A stretch of DNA of 64,000 nucleotides from Clostridia bacterium (GCA_017465825.1 JAFTVI010000029.1:1-64000), one strand, 5' to 3'. Shown: positions 16,915-27,624, counted from the stretch's first letter. The notes: generated by a model not told the origin, from the sequence alone. Numbers and translations: made by a program.

Positions 16915-17361
16915 TCAGTTATTATCTGCGTAAGGGTTTATAAAATCGTCGGGATTGGGAGCAGGCTTGCCGTTCTTATCCATTTCAACACGGTAGATTT
17001 CCTTTTTTGATATGTCGATATAAGGTATGATAATAGGCGGAATACCTGCATTTGACGTAAGCGTTGTGACAAATGCGCGCACATAGGGGAATATATCGTC
17101 ATAAGTGGACAGATGGAGCTGTTCCTTGGGTGTATCCTGCTTAAATCTGAACATTCCGTTGCCCGTTACGGTGATTCTGAATTCGTCGGGGTTGGTTTTG
17201 TCGGTAATTTTGGCGGTAAACTCACCTATACAGGTGTTGTTATTGGAATATTTTACATTATAGGAATAGCTGAAACCCAGCTCAATTTTTTTATTTGCTT
17301 TGATGTTATTCTGAAATTCAACGCTTGTGAGCTTAAAGCCCTGCATAACGGCATTTTTCAT
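16915..17361 (-). CDS. SecB-like chaperone
   Basis: The 148-aa protein contains the SecB hallmark around residues 90-115 (IFPYVRAFVTTLTSNAGIPP, followed by IIIPYIDI), matching the helix-turn and Pro-rich stretch of SecB that ends in a conserved PP-x-x-x-P. The N-terminal half is beta-stranded as in SecB. SecB is uncommon in Firmicutes, where such proteins often serve a specific partner or toxin rather than general export. The start MKNAV follows AAAGGAG; an upstream GTG is within the RBS. It is the first gene of a three-gene operon with an MBL-fold hydrolase and an acyltransferase. Confidence 0.7.
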   Translation of the reverse strand: MKNAVMQGFKLTSVEFQNNIKANKKIELGFSYSYNVKYSNNNTCIGEFTAKITDKTNPDEFRITVTGNGMFRFKQDTPKEQLHLSTYDDIFPYVRAFVTTLTSNAGIPPIIIPYIDISKKEIYRVEMDKNGKPAPNPDDFINPYADNN

Positions 17362-17480
17362 TTTAATTAACTCCTTTTGCACATTTTTACTATTTTAGTA
17401 TATCAAAAAAGTTAAAAAAAGCAATAGTTTTTTGTTGCGGTTATATTAAATAGATGCTAAAATACAGTAAGGTGATAAAA

Positions 17481-17672
17481 ATGAGCAATAAAAAACAATC
17501 TTCAAACTGTGAAGACTGCGAAAATTATATTTATGATGAAACGTACGATTCATACTACTGTGATATGAACCTTGACGAGGACGAAATGATGCGTTTTATG
17601 ACAGGCTCTTTCGTCAACTGCCCTTATTACAGACCGGATGATGAATACAGAATCGTGCGCAAGCAGAATTAA
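17481..17672 (+). CDS. Small Cys-containing protein, DUF6472-like
   Basis: The 63-aa protein has two Cys pairs in the pattern CEDCENYIYDETYDSYYC and a later NCPYYRPDDEY, with an acidic centre (NLDEDEMMRF). This agrees with my memory of the DUF6472 family of Clostridia, which is probably a small metal-binding protein of unknown role. The start MSNKK follows AAGGTGAT. Its stop overlaps that of the convergent Cys-rich gene. Confidence 0.75.
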   Translation: MSNKKQSSNCEDCENYIYDETYDSYYCDMNLDEDEMMRFMTGSFVNCPYYRPDDEYRIVRKQN

Positions 17673-17905
17673 AGTGAAAAATCCTCTACGGAAAGCATAA
17701 ACTCCTCAACAGTGAAATCAGAAGAGAGCTTTATCTGCCTGGGTTTGCGTTTGAGTGCATCGTATTTAAACTTTTTGCAGAAAGAATCAGCCTGCATAAC
17801 TCCCCTTTTAGGGCAAAGCACCTCTTTGCCGTCGGGTGTGACAGTGCCGTTTGCACAGTATTCGCACCTTGGAGAAATATCCTGTGAATAAAGGGATTTT
17901 TTCAT
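17669..17905 (-). CDS. Small Cys-rich protein, possible zinc-binding
   Basis: The 78-aa protein has CEYCANG and LCPKRGV followed by FCKKFKYDAL, four cysteines that could bind one metal, and a helical C-terminus. The pattern is related to that of its convergent neighbour at 17481-17672. The start MKKSLYSQ was chosen because the longer form has no RBS. Function unknown. Confidence 0.6.
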   Translation of the reverse strand: MKKSLYSQDISPRCEYCANGTVTPDGKEVLCPKRGVMQADSFCKKFKYDALKRKPRQIKLSSDFTVEEFMLSVEDFSL

Positions 17906-17965
17906 TATATAAAACCTCATTTCCTTAATTATTCTACACGAAATGACACCGAAATGTCAAGCAAT

Positions 17966-17994
17966 TTGACAAAATAGGCTCATTGTAGTATAAT
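17966..17994 (+). promoter_or_regulatory. Promoter of the SH3-dockerin gene
   Basis: TTGACA (17966-17971) and TATAAT (17989-17994) are separated by 17 bases, 22 bases before the ATG. Confidence 0.85.
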
Positions 17995-18016
17995 GTGCGG
18001 CAAGGAGGATTTTTTT

Positions 18017-19111
18017 ATGAAACCCTTATGTACAAAAATCACATCCGTAATCGTGGCGATTATGCTTATAATCCCCGCATTTTCTGCTTCTGCGTACACT
18101 ACGGATGATGTTGTCGAAGCCGCTTCGGGCATTATTTTCAGCAACGAAGGCTCATACACATCAATAAATGCAAACGACAGAGGTGCTGTCAGCATAGGAG
18201 TTCTCGGCTGGCACGCAGACAGGGCGTTATCCCTGCTTAAAACTGTTGTTGATGCAAATCCCGAAAACGCCCTTGAGCTGTTGGGTGAGGAGCTTTATAA
18301 CGAGATACTCACTGATTCAAACTGGAACTACCGCACCTTCAATTCATCAGAATCTGACGCCGTTTCCGCATTGCTCGGAACTCAGGAGGGCATTGACGCA
18401 CAGAACGAGCTTGCCGCCACAGACATAAAAAGCTATGTAAACAGAGCCATTACTGCAGGAATTACCGACGGCAAAGCTCTTGTATATTATGCCGACCTTG
18501 AAAACCAGATGGGTTCTGTGGGCGCAGAGAGAGTTGCACTTGCGGCAATCAGCCTTGCAGGCTCAGCAGACAAGGTCACTCTTGACGATATGTACAACGC
18601 GGCACTTGGCGATTCCACCGCATCAAGCAGTCCCACAAGAAGGAAAAACACATATAACGCCTGCTTAAAGCTCGACCTCGACAATCTTCACGAATCCGAC
18701 TACTGCGCAGGCGAATACGTGACAACGGCAAGTCTGCTGTGTGTAAGAAGCGGGCCTTCAACCGCCTACAACACGGTTACATCCGATCTGAAGAAAGGAA
18801 CAAACGTTGTTGTAACTGAGGTTTCCGGAGAATGGGGCAAAATCAACGTTAACGGCGTAAACGGCTGGATCTGTCTGCGCTACGCCAATCTTATAAAAGC
18901 CGCTGAAATAATCGTTACCGTAACCGGTGACGTTACGGGCAACAACTCAATAGAGGCGGCAGATGCAAGACTGATTTTAAGATACTCCGCAAATCTTACA
19001 GAATTTTCCGAATCACAGATAAAATGTGCCGATGTAAACGGTGACAACACCGTAACGGCACAGGACGCAAGAAAAACCCTGCGTGTATCCGCAGGATTAG
19101 AAAATCTTTAA
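18017..19111 (+). CDS. Secreted SH3b protein with lysozyme-like N-domain and C-terminal dockerin
   Basis: The 364-aa protein has a signal peptide (about 1-26). A helical domain (about 28-210) follows, beginning with IIFSNEGSYTSIN and GAVSIGVLGWHADRAL; the Glu and Trp-His pattern recalls a lysozyme-like wall hydrolase. After this come a bacterial SH3 domain (about 225-290, ending GWICLRYANL) and two dockerin calcium repeats (about 298-364, DVTGNNSIEAADAR and DVNGDNTVTAQDAR). It is exported and probably binds or cuts peptidoglycan. The lysozyme-like call is inferred from pattern, while SH3b and dockerin are clear. The RBS AAGGAGG supports MKPL as the start. Confidence 0.8.
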   Translation: MKPLCTKITSVIVAIMLIIPAFSASAYTTDDVVEAASGIIFSNEGSYTSINANDRGAVSIGVLGWHADRALSLLKTVVDANPENALELLGEELYNEILTDSNWNYRTFNSSESDAVSALLGTQEGIDAQNELAATDIKSYVNRAITAGITDGKALVYYADLENQMGSVGAERVALAAISLAGSADKVTLDDMYNAALGDSTASSSPTRRKNTYNACLKLDLDNLHESDYCAGEYVTTASLLCVRSGPSTAYNTVTSDLKKGTNVVVTEVSGEWGKINVNGVNGWICLRYANLIKAAEIIVTVTGDVTGNNSIEAADARLILRYSANLTEFSESQIKCADVNGDNTVTAQDARKTLRVSAGLENL

Positions 19112-19980
19112 TAGAATATTGAGCATTGCTTTGCCGACGCATCGGCAAGCTGACCGTTATGCTCTGTAATCAGGCTGTCTTCAATGGCAGCCTTTTTTAT
19201 TAAATTTTTTACGGTCATTTCAAAATTGGTATTTTCGGAATAATCTGCCGCAAACATATAGTCAACTCTGCCGTGATTGAGCAGATCCTCAACAGACTGA
19301 CGGTTAGCATCACTGTTATAAACCGCAATAGAACTGCCGCCGTAGGCTTTCACCATTTTCATACAGGGTACATCGGAAAGCCCGTCACCTATGTAAAGCA
19401 TATTCTGAAAACGGACTCGCCTGTCCGTATCGGGAGTTGAGCGGTTAAGGTCACGGTCATTGGCAACGTCGAGAACACCTTTATTGATTCTGTAAACAAA
19501 CTGAGTTTTTGAGGTGTAGTTTACCGCTGACTTGGGAAAAACAGCCACACCGTTTTCATCATAAAGGAATTCGCTTGCATAGATTTTTTTAAAATGCTTA
19601 CCGATTGCAGAACCTTCCACAATCTCAACAAGACCCGATGAAAGCACGTAATGCTCAACGATAACGCCGTTTTCAATGCCGAAACGGTTCATTCTGTCAA
19701 ACCAGGTTTCAACGCCCTTGAAAAACTCGATATTTTCGCCGCATTTTACAACACGCTCTCTTGTAAGAGGTATGTTTGCCTCCTCGGATTTTTTAATCAT
19801 CGTATACATATAGGACAGGATTTTGTCCATATCGTTTTTATCACCGAAAGTATTTGCCTCGTTCCAGAATTCAGCGGCAGTAAGCCCCAGACTGGGAATA
19901 AACTGATATTCCTGCATATCACGGGGACTTAACGTCCTGTCAAAATCGTACATTATTGCAAAAATGGGAAGATTGGACAT
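19108..19980 (-). CDS. HAD-family phosphatase
   Basis: The 290-aa cytosolic protein has HAD motif I YDFDRTLS (about 9-16), a helical cap, a Ser motif in VLSSGLVE and motif IV YIGDGLSDVPCMKM (about 208-221). It should hydrolyse a small phosphorylated metabolite, substrate unknown. The start MSNLP follows AAAGGATTG; a longer frame upstream is translated from a repeat element (family A) and is not real. Its stop codon overlaps the stop of the convergent SH3-dockerin gene. Confidence 0.85.
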   Translation of the reverse strand: MSNLPIFAIMYDFDRTLSPRDMQEYQFIPSLGLTAAEFWNEANTFGDKNDMDKILSYMYTMIKKSEEANIPLTRERVVKCGENIEFFKGVETWFDRMNRFGIENGVIVEHYVLSSGLVEIVEGSAIGKHFKKIYASEFLYDENGVAVFPKSAVNYTSKTQFVYRINKGVLDVANDRDLNRSTPDTDRRVRFQNMLYIGDGLSDVPCMKMVKAYGGSSIAVYNSDANRQSVEDLLNHGRVDYMFAADYSENTNFEMTVKNLIKKAAIEDSLITEHNGQLADASAKQCSIFY

Positions 19981-20020
19981 ATGATTCAATCCTTTCGTAA
20001 ACAATAATTTAATGTTGCTT

Positions 20021-20167
20021 CGTAGGGCGCGTCGCCCCCGTCGCGCCGATTGATAAAAATGTGCCATTTTTATCAATAATAATATTAAAAAAATTGATTT
20101 GACCTGTTGTAATTATCCAAATCGCAGATTTGGATAATTCGGAGCGACGAGGGCGTCGCTCCCTACG
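20021..20167. repeat. MITE-like element, family A, copy 2
   Basis: The inverted ends CGTAGGGCGCGTCGCCC and GGGCGTCGCTCCCTACG enclose the internal hairpins GATAAAAATGTGCCATTTTTATC and ATCCAAATCGCAGATTTGGAT. The total length is about 147 bp. It sits between the divergent HAD and symporter genes. Confidence 0.75.
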
Positions 20168-20245
20168 ATATATACCATTTAATTTTCAACTTTGCTGAAT
20201 TATAATTTATTTTACCAAATAAAAAAATATATATCAAGTATTTTA

Positions 20246-20274
20246 TTGACATTATCGGGTAAATGAGCTAAAAT
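20246..20274 (+). promoter_or_regulatory. Promoter of the GPH symporter gene
   Basis: TTGACA (20246-20251) and TAAAAT (20269-20274) are 17 bases apart, 32 bases before the ATG. Confidence 0.8.
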
Positions 20275-20305
20275 CTGTTTATAAATCTTTTTCAGGAGGT
20301 TGATT

Positions 20306-21796
20306 ATGGCTAAAAAAGTTAAATCGGCAGCACCTCACCAGCAGAAGCATCCGAATGCAATCGGCATAAAAGAAGCGTTCGGTTATATGTTCGGTGATAT
20401 GGGTAACCTGTTCGTGCTCACATTCGTATCCACTTACCTTAAGGTTTTCTATACAGACTGTCTGCTTCCCGGTCACGGTGCATCGGCGGCAAAAATCAGT
20501 ACAGACCTTACGGTACTTTTCCTTGTTATCAGACTTTGGGACTGCATCAACGACCCGCTTTGGGGCATTATCGTTGACACAAGAAAGCCCAGAAAAGACG
20601 GCAAATTCAGACCTTACCTCAAAACGGTATCAATTCCTATGGCGCTGTCCACCGTTCTGTGCTTCCTCAATATTCAGAATGTTATATCGTCATATACCGT
20701 TCTGCTTGCTTTTGCATACATCACATACTGCATATACGGTATGATGTACACAGGCATCAATATTCCCTACGGTTCACTTGCATCTGCAATCACGGACGAC
20801 CCCAACGGCAGAACTCTCCTTTCCACATTCCGTGCAATCGGCTCGGGTGTTGGCGGTGCGGCAGTTACACTTGTTGCACAGAAGCTCATTTATGATGACG
20901 GTATCAGCCTGAATGCAGAAAAAACATTCATTGCGGCAATCGTGCTTTCTGCTCTTGCGGCAGTTGCGTATATGACCTGTTACAAGACAACAAAAGAAAG
21001 AGTTCTTTACTCCCCCGAAAAGAAAAAGGTTGACATCAAGCTTACATACGGTACACTTTTCAAGAGCAAGCCTTTCATTACTGTTACGATAGCAGGTATG
21101 CTCATAAGCGGACTTCTGCAGTTCGGCTCATTCAATCAGTACCTTACAAAGAATTACTTTGCAAACTCCGACCTTTCTATATGGCTCACCATTTCAACAT
21201 ATGCACCTATGGTTATACTTATGGCATTTGTGCCCAAGCTCTCCGCTAAATTCGGCAAAAAGGAGCTTTGTGTTTCAGGTCTTGCACTTGCAACATTATC
21301 AAGTATCATTCTTTGCATTATCGGCCCCAGCGACTACTTACAGGCTAACGCCTGGCCCTTCCTGCTTGTAAACTTCGGCGTAGGCTCAGGATATTCATTT
21401 CTTTCAATACTTACCTGGGCAGTGGTTACGGACGTTATCGACTATCAGGAGAATGTTACGGGAATCAAAAACGAAAGCGCTATTTACGCTGTTTACACCT
21501 TTGCAAGAAAGCTCGGTCAGACACTTGCCGATTCAGGCGGACTTCAGCTGCTTTATAATTATGCAGGCTACGACCCCGAAACAGCATCCGTCGGCTACAT
21601 CCCCGGTGTTGGCGAAAAGCTGTACAAAATGGTTTCAAGAGTTATGGCTATCGCATACGGCGTAACATTTATAATGTTCCTTATCTACCCCCTCGGCAAA
21701 AAGAATCTTGCAAAACTGCACGAAGAGCTTATGGAAAAGCGTGCCGCACAGGCAGAACAGCTCAAGGAAAAAGCAGAGGCAGAAGTCAAAGCATAA
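20306..21796 (+). CDS. Glycoside-pentoside-hexuronide (GPH) family cation symporter
   Basis: The 496-aa protein has about twelve membrane segments and the MelB/GPH signature after helix 2: WDCINDPLWGIIVDTRKPRK, followed by DGKFRPYL. It imports a glycoside, pentoside or hexuronide with a cation; the sugar cannot be named. The C-terminus is a charged tail (KRAAQAEQLKEKAEAE). The start is fixed by AGGAGG six bases before ATG. It is monocistronic with its own promoter and terminator. Confidence 0.92.
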   Translation: MAKKVKSAAPHQQKHPNAIGIKEAFGYMFGDMGNLFVLTFVSTYLKVFYTDCLLPGHGASAAKISTDLTVLFLVIRLWDCINDPLWGIIVDTRKPRKDGKFRPYLKTVSIPMALSTVLCFLNIQNVISSYTVLLAFAYITYCIYGMMYTGINIPYGSLASAITDDPNGRTLLSTFRAIGSGVGGAAVTLVAQKLIYDDGISLNAEKTFIAAIVLSALAAVAYMTCYKTTKERVLYSPEKKKVDIKLTYGTLFKSKPFITVTIAGMLISGLLQFGSFNQYLTKNYFANSDLSIWLTISTYAPMVILMAFVPKLSAKFGKKELCVSGLALATLSSIILCIIGPSDYLQANAWPFLLVNFGVGSGYSFLSILTWAVVTDVIDYQENVTGIKNESAIYAVYTFARKLGQTLADSGGLQLLYNYAGYDPETASVGYIPGVGEKLYKMVSRVMAIAYGVTFIMFLIYPLGKKNLAKLHEELMEKRAAQAEQLKEKAEAEVKA

Positions 21797-21802
21797 AATC
21801 AA

Positions 21803-21831
21803 GCTCCCGATTGTTTTCGGGAGCATTTTTT
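21803..21831 (+). terminator. Terminator of the GPH symporter gene
   Basis: GCTCCCGA/TCGGGAGC is followed by ATTTTTTT. Confidence 0.9.
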
Positions 21832-21852
21832 TACAACTATTAACAGTACAAC

Positions 21853-22130
21853 CGTAGGGAGCGACGCCCCCGTCGCTCCGCTATATCAGCACAAAATTAA
21901 CAACTATAGCATAAGGCTTCCTCTTTGAGGGAGCTGGCTGCGAAGCAGACTGAGGGAGTATGATAAATGGCGATTTTGCTGTGATTTCAGTTTTTTACTC
22001 CTTCCGTCGCCTTCGGCGCCACCTTCCTCAGTGAGGAAGGCTTGCTCTCTTTTTTGATTTGTACATAATTTGAATTGATAAAAATGGCACATTTTTATCA
22101 ATCGGCGCGACGGGGGCGACGCGCCCTACG
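21853..22130. repeat. MITE-like element, family A, copy 3, interrupted by a second element
   Basis: Family A ends lie at 21853 (CGTAGGGAGCGACG) and 22130 (GGGCGACGCGCCCTACG). The centre contains a different inverted repeat, 21913-22043 (AAGGCTTCCTC ... GAGGAAGGCTT, with GCTGCGAAGCAG and GCCTTCGGCG hairpins), a second family known by pattern from many Clostridia. One element has inserted into another. Confidence 0.7.
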
Positions 22131-22184
22131 AAACACCGATAAATTATTGTTTACTTTTCAAATTAAAAACAAATAAAAAACCGG

Positions 22185-22213
22185 TTGAATATTACAAATT
22201 ATTGTGATATAAT
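22185..22213 (+). promoter_or_regulatory. Promoter of structured RNA copy 3
   Basis: TTGAAT (22185-22190) and TATAAT (22208-22213) are 17 bases apart, and the spacer is like those of copies 1 and 2. Confidence 0.8.
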
Positions 22214-22219
22214 AAATAT

Positions 22220-22433
22220 GCTACACAAATTTAATAATTAGAATCAGTATCGCTTTTTTTATTTTTCGGGAATAATTATATCATTTTTTATTCACATTCA
22301 TCACAGAGGCGGTAAAACCGCAAGCTCCGGCGGATGAGTGTGACAGTGATGTTCTGATTCTGATTTAATTTGTGTAGCAGCAATCGGAGTTTGCGTTTTT
22401 CGGTGCGTCAACTTCGGTTGGTGCACTTTTTTT
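22220..22433 (+). ncRNA. Structured RNA, repeated family, copy 3
   Basis: This is the plus-strand member of the family seen at 9212-9422 and 9690-9908. The closing helix is GCTACACAAATT with AATTTGTGTAGC, extended by AGAATCA/TGATTCT. The inner helix is CACATTCATC/GATGAGTGTG. The apical loop region CGCAAGCTCCG is complementary over 11 positions (one G-T) to CGGAGTTTGCG in the tail. The terminator is GTGCGTCAAC-TTCG-GTTGGTGCAC plus seven T. The closing helix has changed on both sides relative to the other copies. No ORF follows it on this strand. Confidence 0.8.
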
Positions 22434-22499
22434 ATTTATTGATGTAAAGTGCACATATAATTCCCCACGCAGCTCCTTCTGTTGCCAAACAATGAAAAC

Positions 22500-22531
22500 A
22501 CGCAGTTACCGCTGAAAGGCAGTAGCTGCGT
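22500..22531 (-). terminator. Terminator of the DapA-family gene
   Basis: The minus strand reads ACGCAGCTACTGCC ... GGTAACTGCGT, a stem of about 11 bp with mismatches, followed by GTTTTC. Confidence 0.6.
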
Positions 22532-22553
22532 TTGTTTGTTTCATAATAGATTA

Positions 22554-23453
22554 TTACTTCATAAGTCCGTTTGCAACGCACCAGTTGTGGAAGGATTTGA
22601 TTGATTCCATTCTTGCGCCGGAGAGTGTGTTGGGGCCTCTGTTGATAGGCTTAAAGTTCTTTACGCCCTGAAGCTGAACAAGGTACTTTGCCGAGTTATT
22701 GAAGCCTGAATCAATACAGTTATCAAGAAGGATAATTTCATTGTATCTCTGCTCGGCAAGAGCCATATCGCCGCTCATAAATGCCTCGTGGAATCTCTGG
22801 AAGAATGCGCCGCCGCAGGACGTGGGAGTAGCCATAACACCTCTTGCGCCTGCCTTGTAGGATTCGAAAAGGTAAGGCATATTTGCCTGAATGATGCAGG
22901 ACTCGCCCTTGTTTGCAATCTTAGCTGTAATGCCTTCCATTGTACAGGTTGTATCCTTGATACCCTTTACGCCAAGAGCTGCAAGCTTGCCGTAGGTTTC
23001 GCCTGTGATAAGGTGAGGCTGAATACCGGGGAATTCATACATAAATACGGGAAGGTCTGTGTGAGTCATAAGCTCGCCTATGTAGGAAACAAGTCTTTCG
23101 CCGTCGTTGCCGTAGCCCTTTGTTACGAAAACAATACCGTCAATACCTGTCTGTGACATTCTCTTGACTTCTTCAACCTGTGCAAACCAGGATGCCTCCA
23201 TATTTGCAGTTGCAACTACGGTTGTATCACCCTTGTGCTTTGCTGTAAGTGTTGCAAGCTTGATTCTCTCTTCAAGAGTAAGCTCTTTCATTTCTGAACT
23301 GCCGCAGACTGCAAAAAGGTGGTCAACACCCTGTGCTACCTGAAACTCACAATACTCCTCATAAGTACCATAGTCAACGGTTTTGTCATCGTGATAGGGT
23401 GTGAGCATAAGGGAATAAATACCCTCAATGTTGTTGATAAGTTCTTTTTTCAT
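22554..23453 (-). CDS. Dihydrodipicolinate synthase/N-acetylneuraminate lyase family protein
   Basis: The 299-aa TIM-barrel protein has the Schiff-base lysine in GVKGIKDTT (Lys166), the catalytic tyrosine region VFMYEFP (Tyr139) and GSSEMKELTLEER in place of the usual GTTGE-x-x-x-L phrase. The family cleaves or joins pyruvate with an aldehyde. The altered binding loop suggests it is neither standard DapA nor NanA, so the substrate is open. The start MKKELI follows AAAGGAA. It is monocistronic. Confidence 0.85.
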   Translation of the reverse strand: MKKELINNIEGIYSLMLTPYHDDKTVDYGTYEEYCEFQVAQGVDHLFAVCGSSEMKELTLEERIKLATLTAKHKGDTTVVATANMEASWFAQVEEVKRMSQTGIDGIVFVTKGYGNDGERLVSYIGELMTHTDLPVFMYEFPGIQPHLITGETYGKLAALGVKGIKDTTCTMEGITAKIANKGESCIIQANMPYLFESYKAGARGVMATPTSCGGAFFQRFHEAFMSGDMALAEQRYNEIILLDNCIDSGFNNSAKYLVQLQGVKNFKPINRGPNTLSGARMESIKSFHNWCVANGLMK

Positions 23454-23534
23454 TGTAATCATTTCCTTTCGGAGCTATTAATTCCGCAGATATTATACAA
23501 CTCGAACTTGCGTTTGTAAATAGTTTTAATAAAA

Positions 23535-25613
<2,079 letters not shown>

Positions 25614-25663
25614 TTAATATGGTATAATTTTTGATTGAAATTATTACTTCGGATGTGATTTGG

Positions 25664-26398
25664 ATGGATAAAAATACAAACGTAATCGACCTTGAATTAT
25701 ATATTATACGTCACGGTCAGACCTTCGGGAATCTTGGCAAAAAAATGGAAGGCTTTTCCGAGCTTGATATGATGGATGCGCCGCTCACGCCCAAAGGTCA
25801 GCGTATGGCTGAGCTGTTGGGTGAAAGATTTAAGAGCTATCCCTTTGATGCGGTTTATTCAAGCGGTCTCAGACGCGCAATGATGACTGCCACCGAAATC
25901 ATAAAAAGACAGCCCGAAAACGGCTCGCACGAAATAAAAATTCTCCCTCTGCTGTCCGAAAACGGCGGTAAAGAGGAGGAATATACGGGACTTACCTTTG
26001 CGCAGGAGAAGGAGTATTTTCCCTTTGCAACTCTTGCAGACGGCTACACTGAAAATGACCGTATGATAAGCTTTACATCCGGCTGGAACGACGCACAGCA
26101 GCTTGAAAGAGCAAAAAAGGTCATTTCCCACATAAGAGCGCATCACGGCAACGGCGAAAAGGTTGCAATTACCGCTCACGCCGCGTTCAACACATTCCTT
26201 TGCCACGCTATAATGGGGCTTGACCCGGAAGCGGTCATATTTGACCCGCACTTCCTTAACACAGGCGTTACGAAGTTCTACTTTTTCAAGGAGGGCACAG
26301 GCAGATACGGCATTGACGTTGTGCTCGCCTACCTTAACGACCTGTCACATCTTTACAACGAATTCCCCGAATACAGCCTTGATCCCTGTTTCTTCTAA
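25664..26398 (+). CDS. Histidine phosphatase family protein
   Basis: The 244-aa protein has the RHG motif IIRHGQTFGN (His about 20), the second phosphate-binding arginine in SSGLRRAMMTA and the second histidine in VAITAHAAFN. This is a phosphoglycerate mutase-like phosphatase with an unknown phosphoester substrate. The start MDKNTN follows GGATGTGATT. It is about 75 bp upstream of the cysteine desulfurase gene and may be read through into it. Confidence 0.88.
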   Translation: MDKNTNVIDLELYIIRHGQTFGNLGKKMEGFSELDMMDAPLTPKGQRMAELLGERFKSYPFDAVYSSGLRRAMMTATEIIKRQPENGSHEIKILPLLSENGGKEEEYTGLTFAQEKEYFPFATLADGYTENDRMISFTSGWNDAQQLERAKKVISHIRAHHGNGEKVAITAHAAFNTFLCHAIMGLDPEAVIFDPHFLNTGVTKFYFFKEGTGRYGIDVVLAYLNDLSHLYNEFPEYSLDPCFF

Positions 26399-26473
26399 AA
26401 GAGCACATATGAACCATTCGGGCGTATAATGTAATGGTGTTCTACATCAATACATTAAAAGGAGATGAAACCA

Positions 26474-27601
26474 TTGGAAATCTATCTTGACAACAGCGCA
26501 ACCACCAAGGTGTGCAAAGAAGCCGCTGAGGCTATGACCGATATGCTTGTAAACAACTACGGCAATCCGTCCTCGCTCCACCGCAAGGGTGTTGAGGCTT
26601 CAATGGCATTGGAAAAAGCCAGAGGCAATGTTGCTGATGCGCTGTCGTGTTCAAAGGATGAAATATACTTCACCACAAGCGGAACAACAGCCAACAACAC
26701 AGCAATTTTCGGCGCTGTAGGGGCAAATAAGCGAAAAGGTAACAGAATCATTACCACGTCACTTGAGCATCCCAGCGTAAATGAAGCTATGAAACGGCTT
26801 GAACAGCAGGGATTTGAAGTCATACGGCTCAAACCCGATTCAAAAGGTGCTTTCTCCCCTGTTCAGCTGATGAATGCCATAAATCATAACACAGTTCTCA
26901 TAAGCGTTATGGCGGTCAACAACGAAATAGGCACTATAAATCCCATAAATCAGCTCAGAAATGCTGTAAGACGGGCAAATTCACAGGCGCTCATTCACGT
27001 TGATGCAGTGCAGGCATTCGGTAAGATCCACCTGAATCCCGCGAAGTCGGGAATTGACCTTATGACAGTCAGCGCACATAAGATTCACGGTCCCAAGGGC
27101 GCAGGCGCAATTTATGTAAGAAAAGGCGTAAATATGACACCCTGCATCGTAGGCGGCGGTCAGGAAAAAGGCTTGTTCTCGGGTACAGAGGCTATGCCGG
27201 CAATAGTCGGTTTCGGCGAAGCGGTAAAGAATCTTCCCGATATAGGCAAGGAGTACGACGAAATCAGACACATCCGTGACGGCTTTATCAAAGACGTTAC
27301 ACAGATTGGCGGTGTGCACATAAATTCATCACCCGATTCCCTGCCCTACATCATAAATATGTCCGTATTGGGTGTGCCTTCACAGACTATGGTGAACGCC
27401 CTGTCCGAAAAAGGCATTTATGTTTCGGCAGGTTCTGCCTGCAAAAAAGGCCACCGCAGTGAAGTGCTTTCTGCAATAGGTCTTGACCCGAAATTCATTG
27501 ATTCCGCAATACGAATCAGTCTTTCAAGATACACCACTGCCGACGATATGAAGTGTGTTACGGCGGCAATTGACAGTATTGTAAAACGAATAAGACGATA
27601 A
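26474..27601 (+). CDS. nifS: Cysteine desulfurase (NifS/IscS type)
   Basis: The 375-aa PLP enzyme takes sulfur from cysteine and leaves a persulfide on its own cysteine. Motifs are YLDNSATTKVC at the start, the PLP lysine in SAHKIHGPKG (about 200) and the catalytic cysteine in GSACKKGHRSE (about 320). A TTG start nine bases after AGGAG is preferred; the in-frame ATG three codons earlier touches the RBS directly. It is followed 23 bp later by thiI, so the persulfide sulfur is most likely passed to ThiI for tRNA 4-thiouridine, as in other Firmicutes NifS-ThiI pairs. Confidence 0.94.
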   Translation: MEIYLDNSATTKVCKEAAEAMTDMLVNNYGNPSSLHRKGVEASMALEKARGNVADALSCSKDEIYFTTSGTTANNTAIFGAVGANKRKGNRIITTSLEHPSVNEAMKRLEQQGFEVIRLKPDSKGAFSPVQLMNAINHNTVLISVMAVNNEIGTINPINQLRNAVRRANSQALIHVDAVQAFGKIHLNPAKSGIDLMTVSAHKIHGPKGAGAIYVRKGVNMTPCIVGGGQEKGLFSGTEAMPAIVGFGEAVKNLPDIGKEYDEIRHIRDGFIKDVTQIGGVHINSSPDSLPYIINMSVLGVPSQTMVNALSEKGIYVSAGSACKKGHRSEVLSAIGLDPKFIDSAIRISLSRYTTADDMKCVTAAIDSIVKRIRR

Positions 27602-27624
27602 AAATATATTTATTGGAGATAAAA

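Noticed and set aside
19108..20076. HAD protein with N-terminal extension MIKMAHFYQSARRGRRALR
   Set aside because: The extension is translated from a family A repeat; similar peptides arise from the other copies at 8785-9018 and 21904-22101.
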